Shown here piece after piece: positions 42,769-53,596 of a stretch of 64,000 nucleotides of DNA; the stretch's first letter is position 1, and every line of letters starts with the position of its first letter. The position numbers and the translations under genes are program-made. The notes beneath the pieces were generated by a model, which was not told the origin of the DNA, made no database searches, and saw only the letters and a program-made list of their open reading frames with translations. Source of the stretch: Didymella arachidicola (lineage: Eukaryota > Ascomycota > Dothideomycetes > Pleosporales > Didymellaceae); NCBI GenBank assembly GCA_016630955.3, contig CM049986.1:806001-870000 (forward strand), in the 5' to 3' direction.

Positions 42769-44423
42769 GACGATGGCGGGTCATCGCTCATGCTGGTGTC
42801 TTCCCTCTCCGAGGTGGACGGGTCAGTGTGGATAGTCGATTGTGGGCGGATGCTGCCGGCAGACAGCTGTCCTACATTGAGGCTTCTCTGGCCTGTGGCG
42901 GCCCGCCTTGGTCTCTTTGCTCTGCCAGTGGAAGAGGAGGATGGATAGGAGTTAGTCGTTGTAGGAAGTGATGCGGAAGCCCTGCTATCTCCTTCTTGCC
43001 TCTGGGTGGGAGGCTGGGGAGGCGCTGTCTCCGATGCCTCTAGAGGAGTAGTCTCAGGCTGAAGCGTTGCCTGTCTGAGGGTCTCTTCGACTGTCCTGTA
43101 GAGGTGCTGCTGTGCTATCTTGCCTGCGCGTCGGATAGCCTTCAGCTCGGCTCTTGTAGGCTTGATGCTGTGTCCGTTGACCCGGCGAGGGGCTGCAGGG
43201 CAGTTGGCGTGGCTAGCTGGGTGTGGTCCGTGGCAGTTGGCGCACACGGCTTTGTGGGCGCAGTTGTCCCCGTACGGTCCTTGGTGTCTGTCTGTGCGGT
43301 CTCCACAGTGCACGCAGCGCGCTACCTGGGTGCATCGGGCAGCGTTACAGTAGCCCTGGCAGCCTGGGTTGTGGCGCTGGATGGTAGGGTGCTTGTTGAT
43401 CACCTTGGAGTACTCGCTGATACCAAAAAGGCGGAACGAGCGGACTGGCTCCTTGTAAGAGATGATCCAGGTGGTAAGGCCACGGTGGTTGGCTCCATGT
43501 CGTGAGGCCCTGCAGCTGACCGGCTGCCTGCCTGTTTGCGAGCATACCTCTTCCTCCACTAGCTGGATAGTCGTGGGTAGTTCTGTGCCGTCGAGGGTTC
43601 GAAGGGAACTGGGTACTCCCTGTACTGCGTAGTTGATCCAGCGTTCTGGGACCCTTACCGCGTCTCCGTCTAGTGCTCTCGCTAGAAGTTCCTGGTTTTC
43701 TTGGGTTAGAAGCTGGTCCCGGATAGACTTATTAGCTGGGGTGATCGCCCAGCCTGTTTTGATTGGTGATGCGGCAGGTATGTCCCTCAGGGTGATTCCT
43801 CCTATGCTCTTGCAAACTGCCTGTCTTACCGCAAATGGTGAGGGTTGTTGCAGTCGCATTGTTGGGTTGGAGATGGCTATGAAGATTCGATCGTCTTCTT
43901 TGGGCTTAGCCGACGGACCAGGCCGGGGTTTAGCAGGGATCAGGGGTCGGTTGGCACCCCTATCTGAGATTTGGGGGTCTCTGGCTACGTCCGCCCAAGA
44001 GCGGCGTCCTGACTCTTGGCTCCCGGGGTTGCTGTGATTAGTGTCACTGCTCCAGCGAGAGCTAGGGGGAGAGTTGCTTGGGGAGAGGGAGGTCAGCGCG
44101 TGAACGACCCTCTGCTGCAGCTCCTGTGCGATCCTGGCTTCTTGCGGGTTAGTGTAGCCCTGTGCGTGTTGATCTACGGCTGCTGCGAAGGCAGTAGTGA
44201 TGGTGTTCCATAGCTGGGTAATTTGCTGAGTCTCAGCGATGTGGCGTTGGACGGCATCAGAGACTCGAGGTTTGGGAGCGCCCCCACCGGGGTTCTGGCT
44301 GCTCAGAAGGGGCGCATGGTGCTGCATGTCCTCCTGGGGCCGTCTTGGAGCGCGTGTATACAACTGCTGGGGGATCTCGTAGTCTGGGGACCCTGTGTGC
44401 TGGGAAGAGGGAGACTCTGCCAT
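42762..44423 (-). CDS. LINE ORF1, gag-like nucleic-acid-binding protein
   Basis: 553 residues starting MAESPSSQHTG. A Gln/Pro/Ser-rich N-terminal half precedes a conserved central region (AISNPTMRLQQPSPFAVRQA, GWAITPANKSIRDQLL) found in Tad-type ORF1 proteins. Cysteine/histidine zinc knuckles lie around residues 350-405 (CTQVARCVHCG and AVCANCHGPHPASHANC). The disordered C-terminus is Ser/Thr/Pro rich. It should coat element RNA and accompany it to the target. Its stop codon overlaps the ORF2 start in the heptamer ATGCTAG, an arrangement suited to termination-reinitiation. Confidence 0.9.
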   Translation of the reverse strand: MAESPSSQHTGSPDYEIPQQLYTRAPRRPQEDMQHHAPLLSSQNPGGGAPKPRVSDAVQRHIAETQQITQLWNTITTAFAAAVDQHAQGYTNPQEARIAQELQQRVVHALTSLSPSNSPPSSRWSSDTNHSNPGSQESGRRSWADVARDPQISDRGANRPLIPAKPRPGPSAKPKEDDRIFIAISNPTMRLQQPSPFAVRQAVCKSIGGITLRDIPAASPIKTGWAITPANKSIRDQLLTQENQELLARALDGDAVRVPERWINYAVQGVPSSLRTLDGTELPTTIQLVEEEVCSQTGRQPVSCRASRHGANHRGLTTWIISYKEPVRSFRLFGISEYSKVINKHPTIQRHNPGCQGYCNAARCTQVARCVHCGDRTDRHQGPYGDNCAHKAVCANCHGPHPASHANCPAAPRRVNGHSIKPTRAELKAIRRAGKIAQQHLYRTVEETLRQATLQPETTPLEASETAPPQPPTQRQEGDSRASASLPTTTNSYPSSSSTGRAKRPRRAATGQRSLNVGQLSAGSIRPQSTIHTDPSTSEREDTSMSDDPPSSC

Positions 44424-44548
44424 CCTATTAAGCTCCTTGCGCGTCGCGCAGGGGGCCTAGGCGGACGTTAGAGGTACTCCCAGAGTGGCCGCAGTGAGCC
44501 GGATCGTTTGCTGTGATTTTTGGGGCTTCTGTGAAGGAAACCCAGAAA

Positions 44549-45700
44549 TCAAAAGATTGGTGTTCGGTGGGGGTTAAATGGGTGTACACCTGTCGCCTTG
44601 AACGAGCTAAAGATATTCTTTGCAGTGAAGCTGCTTGCCCAAGCATCCCAGAACAGGCCAAAGAAGTCAGCTTTAGTTACAGGCACTAGGCCTTGATGCT
44701 TGTGAAGGCGTGTTGCCAGCTTCTTTGAGTATGCTGTGCTGAGAGGCTTAAACATTACCACATCAAGCGGCTGCAGCGTGTGCGTGCTGTGAGGTGGATA
44801 GATACCTAACAGTATCTTATGCCTGTGGCAATACTCCAGAAACTCTTCTGTTAGGTGGCTCCCGTGGCCATCCACAAGCAACAGGCGGTACTTTCTCCGA
44901 GCTTTGGCTGTTGTGAAGCGCTCAAACACCTGCTGGAGCCAGGCAAGACCAAGCCCATCGTTTGACCAGCCACTGCCTGATACTCCAAAGAAGGCCATAT
45001 GTTCTCCTACCTTCACATCCTCTACCCATGTGTTTTGTATGTTCTTTGAGTCAGCTGCGTAAATGAGAGCTGGCGGCAACGCTGTGCCGTCAGCGCATAC
45101 ACACGCTAACAAGCTTATCCATTCACGATTACCATCCTGCAGCATCTGCTTAAACTGCTTCTTCTTAAACAGCCTCCTGCTAAAGATCCTCTTCTGTCTG
45201 CCAACGGCTCCAACCATGAAGCCTTTCTCATCCATATTGTACGTATGCTCAGGCTCCACTTCGTAGAAGTTGATTTTGCTGCCTAGCTGTTCAAAGTACA
45301 CCTTGTACTTATCACTAGAGTCAGCAGCGTGGCGTTGTCGATCCATAGAAGTGCTCCATTGGGATGTAAGCTCATCTTGGTGTCGGTGGAGGAAGCGTGT
45401 GACCCAGCTCTCGGAGACAGGGTGTCCAGCGATATCAGACGCGTAATTCTGCACCATCTCTCTTGTAGGAGGTAACTTTTGCTCTGTCAATCCCTCCAGA
45501 TACGTCACAAGCTCTGCCTCCTGTTCTGGTTGAAGATTGCGACGTGCTAAACCTGCCTCTGCACGCGACCCGCTGACACCTCGGTGCTTGCGCGACAACG
45601 TTGAGCGATTAACACTATGCTTTTTAGCTATTGTCGCGTAGCAAACTTCTTCGCTAGAGTTAAGAGCATCTAGCTCTGCAAGGGCTTCTTCCATAGTCAT
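44549..45700 (-). pseudogene. Pogo-like transposase, N-terminal and catalytic part
   Basis: Starts at MTMEEALAELDAL. Residues about 20-110 are the two helix-turn-helix DNA-binding units (psq-like ATIAKKHSVNRSTLSRK and CENP-B/Tc5-type PVSESWVTRFLHRH). The DDE_1 catalytic core follows, with D157 in YNMDEKGFM, D277 in LLVDGHGSH and D313 in HTLQPLDVVMF, a D35D spacing typical of pogo. Genuine transposase sequence stops at GVHPFNP, near 44570; the last few codons to the stop at 44549 come from the inserted LINE. The catalytic residues are intact, so the insertion rather than point decay disabled it. An ATG-less 39-codon extension lies upstream of the start chosen. Confidence 0.88.
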
Positions 45701-45808
45701 CGTGGCGTTGAGTTGTGGGGGGTGCGAAGTTGGGACGAAATCGCGATCGCGTGCATTGACTGACGGCGTGCATTGAGTGCACGGACACGGTACGGGCACG
45801 GACACTGT

Positions 45809-47425
45809 ATAAAACACGTTATGTATAATGTCGACTCATCACATGTGTTGTTAATGCATGCCGAGTGTACCATGACACCTTCATTCGCGATGATACGGCT
45901 TCTTCTTTGCCTTGCTTTCGCCAGCTTCATAAGCCCCCATCCAATCAGCGGTGGGCATAGATGAATGTTCTACATTCGAATGGGAACTGGGTGCCCCAAG
46001 CGCACTGGGAACGTGACGATGACGCAAACACGCCCTACAGACAAGTGCTATTTCCCTCTGGTGTGGTTGAGTTGGATTGAGTAGATTTTTGTCGTTCGTT
46101 ATTTGTAGAGAGGGTACTGATACTCTTCTATTTACAACCTGCAGAGAGATGCCCATCGTCCGTCAGAACATTCAAAATTGGTATAACAATGCAGCATTAT
46201 CCTCGTGGCACACATAAAGTTTGTGGGCCGGCTGGTTCACATATGACTTAGGAACCCCCGAATCAAGGGAAAACCGTGGCAATTGACGCATATCAAAAAT
46301 GTGTCCGAGTACTTGGAAGGGTACCATCCTCAATCCCAGATACCCAGAGCCCAACCAGACACGAGTTGTGCGACCGCTGTACAATCTGAACGGCGTTGGA
46401 GTCACAACCATAGTTCCCCAGCGAGTCCTCGGCGACTCGCGAGACTAACCTCCGTCAGATCATTGCAGATGGAAAGAACAGTTCGGTCCCATTCGTCGGT
46501 CAGTTACAGTCCTCGGGTCGTAAGTACACATGTGATGAGTTCCTACCAGCATCCTGGGTCGAAGGTGGCGTTGGTCTTGCAGGATCTGGCCTTGTAGGCA
46601 CAACATATGGCGCCCCCTGGGCTTTCAAATGCGACGATGACACCGATGCCAGAGCATCTGAACAAAACTGGCTGGGCTTCATCCACGGTTTCTGGGTGCA
46701 CATCTCGAATCTCGACTGGGCACAGACGGGGTACAATTCACTACGGACAATTCCGTCGCGTTCAGGTTCCATTGGGAAGTTCAGGGCCCAGATGTCACCT
46801 GGGCCGCCCGCATAAATACGGATAGAGAGATAGACACTCGGAAAGAGGTCAACCCAGGCACGCCGTTCCAACGCCGCGACACGAAGGATGCGTCCCGCTC
46901 AGCACTAATGCGGATGACAATGTTCGAACTTCGACCGCTCAAATCAGGTCGTCTACTTCTTGGCCTTATGTCACCTACACTTCACCAGGCGTACAACGCA
47001 CGACTCGGCCAGAAGGAGTTTCGACCAACGATCCCGATCCTCAGAACATGAACACACCAGGTGGGGACAGTAACAATGGCGGAGGTGACGGTGGTGGCTG
47101 AGACTCAAGAGAGCCGCTGCCAATCCTCAAGTACTTGCGACAAAGACCGAGCAGAAGAGTCGTGGTGACTCGCATCCCCTGGATGAGGCGGAGTCGCAGA
47201 CTTATGCGCACATGGAGACGAGCCCAACGGTGCTGATGCCCTCAAACCCAGTCAGGCCTCCATCCAGTGTCGAACAAGTACACGAGATAGATGGATGGCC
47301 TCGTCACGAGAAAAAAAAGAGCTCAGGGAGTAGACTCGGTTAAGATGGAACGTATTCGTATGGAGAATCCCATGAAAAATGCCGTGCAGATACACTCTCT
47401 AGATCATCGTTTGTTCTTCTCGGGC
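45809..47425. other. Flank of the transposon with decayed coding traces
   Basis: No intact gene. On the + strand, 46700-47100 has protein-like runs in changing frames (DNSVAFRFHWEVQGPDVTWA; later a Gly/Asn-rich run GGDSNNGGGDGGG before a stop at 47099). These look like fragments of an old gene, unidentified. Confidence 0.35.
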
Positions 47426-49234
47426 TCACGGAGTGGAATAATCAGCTAGAACGAACCGCGGTAGACCATGATCGATGATGGGCGCGACGGAACTGTTTGG
47501 CTGAGGTAAAATGGAGCTGTTGGGTCGCACAGGCAGCTCCAGTTTGCTGTCACCTCTGACATAGTCTATGTCGACGATGAACATCTGTTGCCCAAGTACT
47601 TTCTCCTCGCTAATTGAGACATTCAGACCAAAATCTTCACCATGATTGGTTCCTTGATAGCGTCTTACTTCCCGACGCGGCTGCATGGAGCCTGCCATAG
47701 CATGAAAAGATGACAAATCGACGTCGGTCATAGGTATTGCTGCATCATCGAGATAGCACCATGCCTTGGGCATCTTCGACGAGGGACCGTTCTCACATCC
47801 CAGACTGAGGCAGGTAACATATTTGACAGTTGAGTACGCCGTTGTCGGTAGAAATAAGGTGAGGCTGGCATGCCAGAAACGAGCGCTCCGGGCCTCATTG
47901 CCGCCTTGCAGGATTTTATCTTTGGGATTCCAAGCCTCGTTGGGATACGAGGCTTGACCAATCTTGAGACCCGTGGTCAATTTGCGGAAAAGAAAACCGA
48001 ATCGTCGCTGTACGCTGTTGTGCAGGGAAGAGATTCGACTGTTACGAATGTATATTTCCCTTTCCGCAGCAAGTCCGTCCACTGCATAGCATTGACTAAT
48101 GACAGATGCATACTCGATATCCACTAGAGCTACGCTCGTGCTCAAGTCCCTGACATATATATCAGCTGCGAGATGCTGGAGCGGTATCGCAACGAAGTGA
48201 CGGAAGTCATGCATAGCGTGGCATCTCAAAATTGCCCAGATGAGAAGGTCGTTGCCTGACCAGATCATTACCGGAGATCGTAGAGGACGAATGCTGTTGC
48301 GCAGGCTGACTCTGATATCATGCTGCATGTCCTCAATGCGGAAAAGCTGGAGCCAGATCCGGAGTCCTCTGTGCGTCATTGAGTAGGGTATCGCGGGCTC
48401 GTCAGAGGCGAAAGACACCAGATTTCTCGCCTCACTGAAGTCTTTTGGATCGCTGGCTAGCACATCTGCTGAGCTAGATCCAGACTGGTAATCCACGCTC
48501 TCCCAAGCAAACAGAGTCTCATCCTCTGAGATCTTCATGATCTCTTCCTGTAGGCGTCTAAAGGCCTTCAATTTGCCTTCGCCATAGAGTAAAGGCATAT
48601 TAACGTCAAACAGCCCAAGCAAACTGTACGCAATGTCCTCCGACCTGGTTGCTTGTCGCTCAGCTGCCCAAGACATACGCATACTGATGCTTGCTGAGTA
48701 GATGCTGACTCCCTCTAGGAAGCCCGGATCGATTCCACAGATCTCCGTAATGTAGATGCTGAGATCTGCCTTCCCACCTAATTTGGTCCAATTGCTCGAG
48801 TAGAAGTCCATGCCCGATCCGCCACCATTTGTAAGGTGGCTCGGTGCCAAGAGCTCTTGCAATGTCCAAGCTCTTGTGAACCATTTGCTCTGGGTAAATT
48901 CGTCAAGTGTGCCAACATCGGCAAGGTATGCGTAGCATTTGCTGGAGCTCTTGTACCAAGCGAACATGGAGTTAATCGCTTCTGACAGCTCAGCGCTGCT
49001 ACTCTTGTCAATGCAACACGTGTCAATCCAGATCCAATCGAAGCCATCCTTGACCGCCTGCTCGCACGCTTTTTCGACTTTGTTGAATCCTTGTCTCTTC
49101 ATAGCCTCCGTGATATCCACGAGGTCTGAAAATACAACCTCCTCGTCACCCCAACAATGTGACAGGATCGCATAAGGTGGGCAATCCCCCACCAAGCCTT
49201 CGAGCTTAAGAGTGTGCGTATTTAGGAGCCGCAT
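47426..49234 (-). CDS. HET-domain (heterokaryon incompatibility) protein
   Basis: Intronless, 602 residues. The start MRLLNTHTLKLEG is the standard N-terminus of HET proteins; an in-frame extension of 14 codons upstream exists but is not typical. HET blocks are clear: YAILSHCWGDEEVVF, then WIWIDTCCIDKSSSAELSEA, INSMFAWYKSSSKCYAYLAD, SKWFTRAWTLQELLAPS and RSEDIAYSLLGLFDVNMPLL. The C-terminal half has no recognised NACHT, ankyrin or WD40 module, as in the short HET class. Such proteins trigger cell death on recognition of non-self partners during hyphal fusion. It stands directly beside the transposon island. Confidence 0.93.
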   Translation of the reverse strand: MRLLNTHTLKLEGLVGDCPPYAILSHCWGDEEVVFSDLVDITEAMKRQGFNKVEKACEQAVKDGFDWIWIDTCCIDKSSSAELSEAINSMFAWYKSSSKCYAYLADVGTLDEFTQSKWFTRAWTLQELLAPSHLTNGGGSGMDFYSSNWTKLGGKADLSIYITEICGIDPGFLEGVSIYSASISMRMSWAAERQATRSEDIAYSLLGLFDVNMPLLYGEGKLKAFRRLQEEIMKISEDETLFAWESVDYQSGSSSADVLASDPKDFSEARNLVSFASDEPAIPYSMTHRGLRIWLQLFRIEDMQHDIRVSLRNSIRPLRSPVMIWSGNDLLIWAILRCHAMHDFRHFVAIPLQHLAADIYVRDLSTSVALVDIEYASVISQCYAVDGLAAEREIYIRNSRISSLHNSVQRRFGFLFRKLTTGLKIGQASYPNEAWNPKDKILQGGNEARSARFWHASLTLFLPTTAYSTVKYVTCLSLGCENGPSSKMPKAWCYLDDAAIPMTDVDLSSFHAMAGSMQPRREVRRYQGTNHGEDFGLNVSISEEKVLGQQMFIVDIDYVRGDSKLELPVRPNSSILPQPNSSVAPIIDHGLPRFVLADYSTP

Positions 49235-50178
49235 ACTTGTTGGCCAGTTCCGTAGGTATGTAAGTGGTTCAAACAAATGTCGTCTTTCGAGCCCGTCATG
49301 TCGCGCAGATCTTGCTAACGTGCGACAGCCCTATCGAGGCTTGCCACGACAAGAAGCTGCTATTGAGGACAAGCTTCCAGTGAGATTTGATTAGACTTGC
49401 CTTGATGTGCTTATTCTTGATTTCTCTTTGGAGGGGCTTGAGGTGGTGAAGTGAGAAGGGCGCGATCGACTCGCCAAGATTCGCTTCCTGACGGGCGCTC
49501 CTTCTTTCGCTGGTGGCCTCGCTTTCTGCCACCTCAACACTCATCTGACAGCAACCGCAACAAGCGCTGCGACAATACACTGCCCGTCTGCTGCGCTACA
49601 ATTCATGTTGCAGCATGCGCATAGCATGATGTATGCGGTTGTACGGGAGGCGATTGAGATAGTAAGTGGCCATTTGCATCTTCCTATCCTGTCATTCCCT
49701 GATGAACACCTTCACACTCAAGTTTCAAGACGGATCGGAGGGACTCAAGTGCTTTTGTCTCACTGACGCATACAACGCCTACTGATTGAAATGGAATCCC
49801 ATCGTCTGCTTGGCATCACGTTTTTGAGAGCTTTGCAGCTGACGAAATGAGCAGGTAGTAGATAAGCACAATCAAGGCCACATATCTTCAATACACGCAA
49901 CCAAATACGTCGACTTCACTTAACTCATTGACGACAGCACAAAGTCGAAATTCAGTGTAACACGCGATGTTCTCAACGAACTAAATCCCAATTCCTAACC
50001 GCGCCAGCGAACTCGCAAATCTAGGAAATTCCGAAAATGTCGTTGCGACTTTTACGAATTCCTTCAGGAAAATCATCACCATACGCCTAAAAGCAAGTGT
50101 ATAAGAATACGCCCCCATCTTCGCACACGTGCACGCTCTTGTGTTGCGACCAACTGTCACGTTACCAGCTGCAATTGT
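49235..50178. other. Intergenic
   Basis: Shared region between the HET start and the HVA1-like gene's 3' end; no gene seen. Confidence 0.5.
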
Positions 50179-51168
50179 TTACTTGTTGCGAGCGCTGCGC
50201 CTGGGTTGGCCGTCCTCGGTAGCAGCAGGCTTCGACTGCTTCTTCTTCGCAGGCTCCTTCTTCTCCTTCTTCTCGCTGCCTTTGGGACGACCAGCCTTGG
50301 TCTTGGACTTGCTTTCGGTCTTGTCATCGCCCTCAGCTTTGTCTTCGACTTTCTCTTCGGCTTTGTCGTCGTCGTCTTCAACATCGCCTGTTTTGGTCTT
50401 CTTCGAAGCAGGAGCTTCTTTCTCGGTATCAGCGCCGTTGGTCTCGCCAGCCTTGCGCTTGTCGCCTGCCTCCGCTTCACCAGACTTGTCATCAGACTTG
50501 GCGGCGTCATCCTTGGAGTCGCCTTTTGGTTCATCCTTGGACTCAGCCTTATCATCTTCGGCTTTTGAGTCGCCATTCTTCTCGGCCGACTTGTCCTTTC
50601 CGCTCTCCTTCTCCCCGGACTCAGGAGCATCCTTCATTTCCTCGTCTTTCTTTTCAGACTCGGCAGGCTTGTCGTCCTTCTTGTCCTCTTTCTTGTCGGA
50701 CTGGGAGTCTTTATTCGAATTGCCGTTTGAACCAGCCTCGGCCTTCTCGTCGATCTGAAGCTCTGAGGCGCGCTTGACGACATCGTTGCCGGATCGCTCA
50801 ATGTGGACGGCTGGGTTTTCAGGCTCGGCGTTCTTCTTGATTGTGTTGCCACGGTTGGACTCGATGGCGATCTCGCCCTGCTCCTTGACCTCAGCAACCT
50901 TGCCGCCGGGCTGTCCTGAGCCCCACGACCACGAGACTGGAAGGAGTCAAGGTCAGCCGAATTCGCTCCCTGAATGAAACTACGATGGCTGCTCGACAGG
51001 AAAGCATGCCTCGTCTGCGCTTGCACATTGAGCGGCCTCCAGCAATGCGCTCGCTCCCGCTTCTGCCAACTGCGCGCACCGAACATGCGCGAATGGAGAC
51101 GACATCCTGGCGCCAAAGTTGCTCGGGAACTCACCTTTGTCTCCCTGTTGGATCTCAGACTCGGTCAT
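50179..51168 (-). CDS. HVA1 (hypervirulence-associated) TUDOR-domain protein
   Basis: Exon 1 (51168-51135) encodes MTESEIQQGDK; a long 198-bp intron (50937-51134) precedes exon 2 (50936-50179); 263 residues. Across the splice the protein reads QGDKVSWSWGSGQPGGKVAE, then IAIESNRGNTIKKNAEPENP and AVHIERSGNDVVKRASEL: the complete small Hva1/TUDOR barrel. The remaining two thirds is a Lys/Glu/Asp/Ser-rich disordered tail with nuclear-type basic clusters and an AGRPKGS motif close to an AT-hook. The family was named from a fungal hypervirulence gene; the molecular role is not established. Simple-composition codons produce long shadow frames on the other strand. Confidence 0.85.
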
Positions 51169-53596
51169 GTTGTGTTGTGTGTGTCGAGAGGCCCTTCAAG
51201 CGGATGACGTGATGGTGCGCAAAGGTGGAAACGAGTGCGCGACGAGCGGGGTCGGAAGTTAATTGATGGGTCTGAAGCTGGCGCAATGTTGCGACAAGCC
51301 GGAGGTGATGCGTTGGAAGATGTGGAAGATGTGATGGAAGTGGGCAGAAGCGTCAGATCCAGGAACCTGACGTCTGGGGTAGTGAGCTATGGACCGGAAA
51401 GCTGCGAAACATGACGAATTTAACCAATCACCGATCTGCATTCGAAAGTATGGGGAAAGGTGGCTGGCGCCGGGATCGGGCAAGCGTCATCAAGGTCCGT
51501 GCCAGCCGTTCGGTAACATGGCCTCATCCGGTACGCGTTCAGCGATCGCCGAGTTCGAGCGTCCGTTTTGGGGACGACGCGTTCACGCGTCAAGATCTTT
51601 ACGCCACGATAGCCACAAGTTCCACGCGGTCGTCTAACTAGAAAATCTGAAGGTCAACTGTATCTCTACTCCTGAGTACGAGTGTGGGTGTTATATTCCG
51701 TCAAAAGTCTCGAATCACCCTATTGGGAGAGTCTGAACGCGGCAATCCCTCAAAACACTGGTCTTCTTCGCCGGCAATGTCAATCCTGCTTTGAGATCGA
51801 AAGGAGCTAACATACCTAGAGGCTGATGCAGAATCTAAATGCTACATGGACAGAATGCAAGAGTGTGAGTGTCGGTCTGATGGGGCAAGTCTTTCAACTT
51901 CCTATGGCCTCTAGCAGGCTGCCATCCCCTCGACGAGCCTCTGGTAAACTTAAGGCTATCACACTGATCATCGCCTTCTATACCTACTACTGAAGACTTA
52001 TGATATCTTCCTCTGGCTCTTTGTGTCAGGACGTCCGCAAGTAGAATATGTATGGCAAGTGACAGCGCTCATCGTATTAGCACTGCGGAAACAGTAGTGC
52101 TGAAACGGCACTCGGTATGTTTTAGTTATCGAAGCAGATCGTCACTCCATGTGAAGGAATCGTTCCAACCGACTTCCGGACGGGATAGCCCAGAAGAGAA
52201 GGGAATGTAATGGCTACGGCAGCCTTCGCTGCCAGAGAGGCTGATAACAGTCAGCGTACGCTCTTTTACCCCCTTTTTGCATCTACGGCACAAGTTACAC
52301 TCTTACATTCTCTTCTCTCCATTTTTCCTTGGCATTCCTTTGTAGCGAGATAAAGGCCTGAAGGCTCCCTCCTGCTAGGTTTTTCATTTTGTCTTCTCAG
52401 ACTGCGAACAGTACACCAGACAAGTGAGGGGGCTGCACAAGACTGTGCTTTACGCACCTATACGATATAGAACTGTGTTATGCAGCAAGGTGTAACAGCA
52501 CCTGTGAGCCTGCATCTTGACACGTTCATAGTACCCCCTGGGAGGTGGAGACCTGAGTCCTATGGCCACGTTGATCAAACCAATCAATCAATCCGGACGG
52601 AATATTGAGCGACGCATGCAGGGCGTTCGCTGTGTGCGCTGGTGGCGATATAGGTTTAATCTGAGACGAAAGGCTTGATAGGAGTCAGCCATATTGCAGA
52701 CACTTCGCTTCTCGTGCTTGCGGTGCACGTCAGTGCTGCGGCAGGAGTCGGTCAAGGATCGTTGCCGAGTTGAACCAACGAGAAACCGACGTTGGATGGC
52801 AGTTCCGTGGAAATCCCTCTTGCACGCATTAAAGGTGAACAAAGAAGGATGGTATACATCTGGAAGCCTTGCAAGACACGAAGAAGTGAGCTTGTTGAGC
52901 CGGCGAATGAGATGACGGGGACCCATGTTCTTGAGGCATCCTACCAGAAGCGGTGTGACTTGTGCCAGAGCCTACAGTGTTCGTATATTGAGTAGACATT
53001 TGCATGTACGGAAGACAGATGGCTGGGCTAAAGTCCATACTAAAAGCGAAAGGCAGGTGAGTTTGTGAGTCGCGAGCTGAGGCACAATGCGATAAGATCT
53101 CGCAACCGGGTGGTCTCCTGAAGAAATGTCAAAGCGGTCTCGAATCGATCAAAACAACGCTCTTCAGATCCGTAGTTGGAGGTCTGCTGTGAGCGAGGAC
53201 GTGGTAAAACGTAGCGGGGACAACGAAGGTCGAAGAGTAGGTCAACCGAAACGATGGCGAAAGCGATGGTGTGCGCAGCAGAACTGTGATATAATCTCCG
53301 TGTCTTCTGGATGACCAGCCTACGAAACAAACAGCCAACTGTACTGACTGGGCTAAATATTATGCCTCTCATGCAAGCCAGTATAACGGATATTGAATCC
53401 CCGACCGATTCGGAGCACCTGTCAGGCTGAACACCATGACTTACATCTCCCAGCCCTGATCTGGCAGTACGTTCCATCGAGCACCTACCGACGTCAACAG
53501 TGAGGATGATGTAGGAACAACCACACCAAAGAGCACCATCTCCGACCCACCGAAATGAGCCTCATTCTGCATCCTCTTCACAGCTGCTCTAAACAC
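51169..53596. other. Gene-poor spacer, 2.4 kb
   Basis: No supported gene. The frames found have no motif, and I find no repeat or tRNA. The 51.2-51.6 kb part is the promoter side of the HVA1-like gene. Confidence 0.5.

Larger units (their letters stand above)
38541..44569 (-). mobile_element. Tad/I-type LINE retrotransposon, apparently full length
   Basis: Runs on the minus strand from a 5' end beginning CACCGAACACCAATCTTTTG (about 44569) to a (CCAA)n tail (38542-38559 read as TTGG on +). It has a 5' leader of about 145 bp, ORF1 (44423-42762), ORF2 (42768-38935) and a 3' UTR of about 390 bp. Both ORFs are uninterrupted. APE endonuclease, reverse transcriptase and RNase H in one ORF2, a zinc-knuckle ORF1 and a short tandem-repeat tail rather than poly(A) place it in the Tad/I group of fungal LINEs. 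It lies inside the pogo transposase gene. Confidence 0.9.
36744..45808 (-). mobile_element. Pogo/Fot1-like DNA transposon, split by nested LINE insertions
   Basis: The transposase is read on the minus strand in two parts, 45700-44570 and about 37685-36903, interrupted by 6.9 kb of non-LTR elements. Without these the element is about 2.2 kb, normal for pogo/Fot1. Candidate terminal inverted repeats share the core CCGTGCCCGT: 36751-36760 on the + strand and 45792-45801 on the - strand. Each lies 7-8 bp inside a TA dinucleotide, as expected for TA target duplication; the outermost bases of the two ends match poorly. Further CCGTG subterminal motifs occur at both ends. Confidence 0.8.

Noticed and set aside
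50129..50758. 209-codon Ser/Phe/Leu-rich open frame on the + strand
   Set aside because: It mirrors the Lys/Glu-rich tail of the HVA1-like gene; low-complexity antisense shadow.
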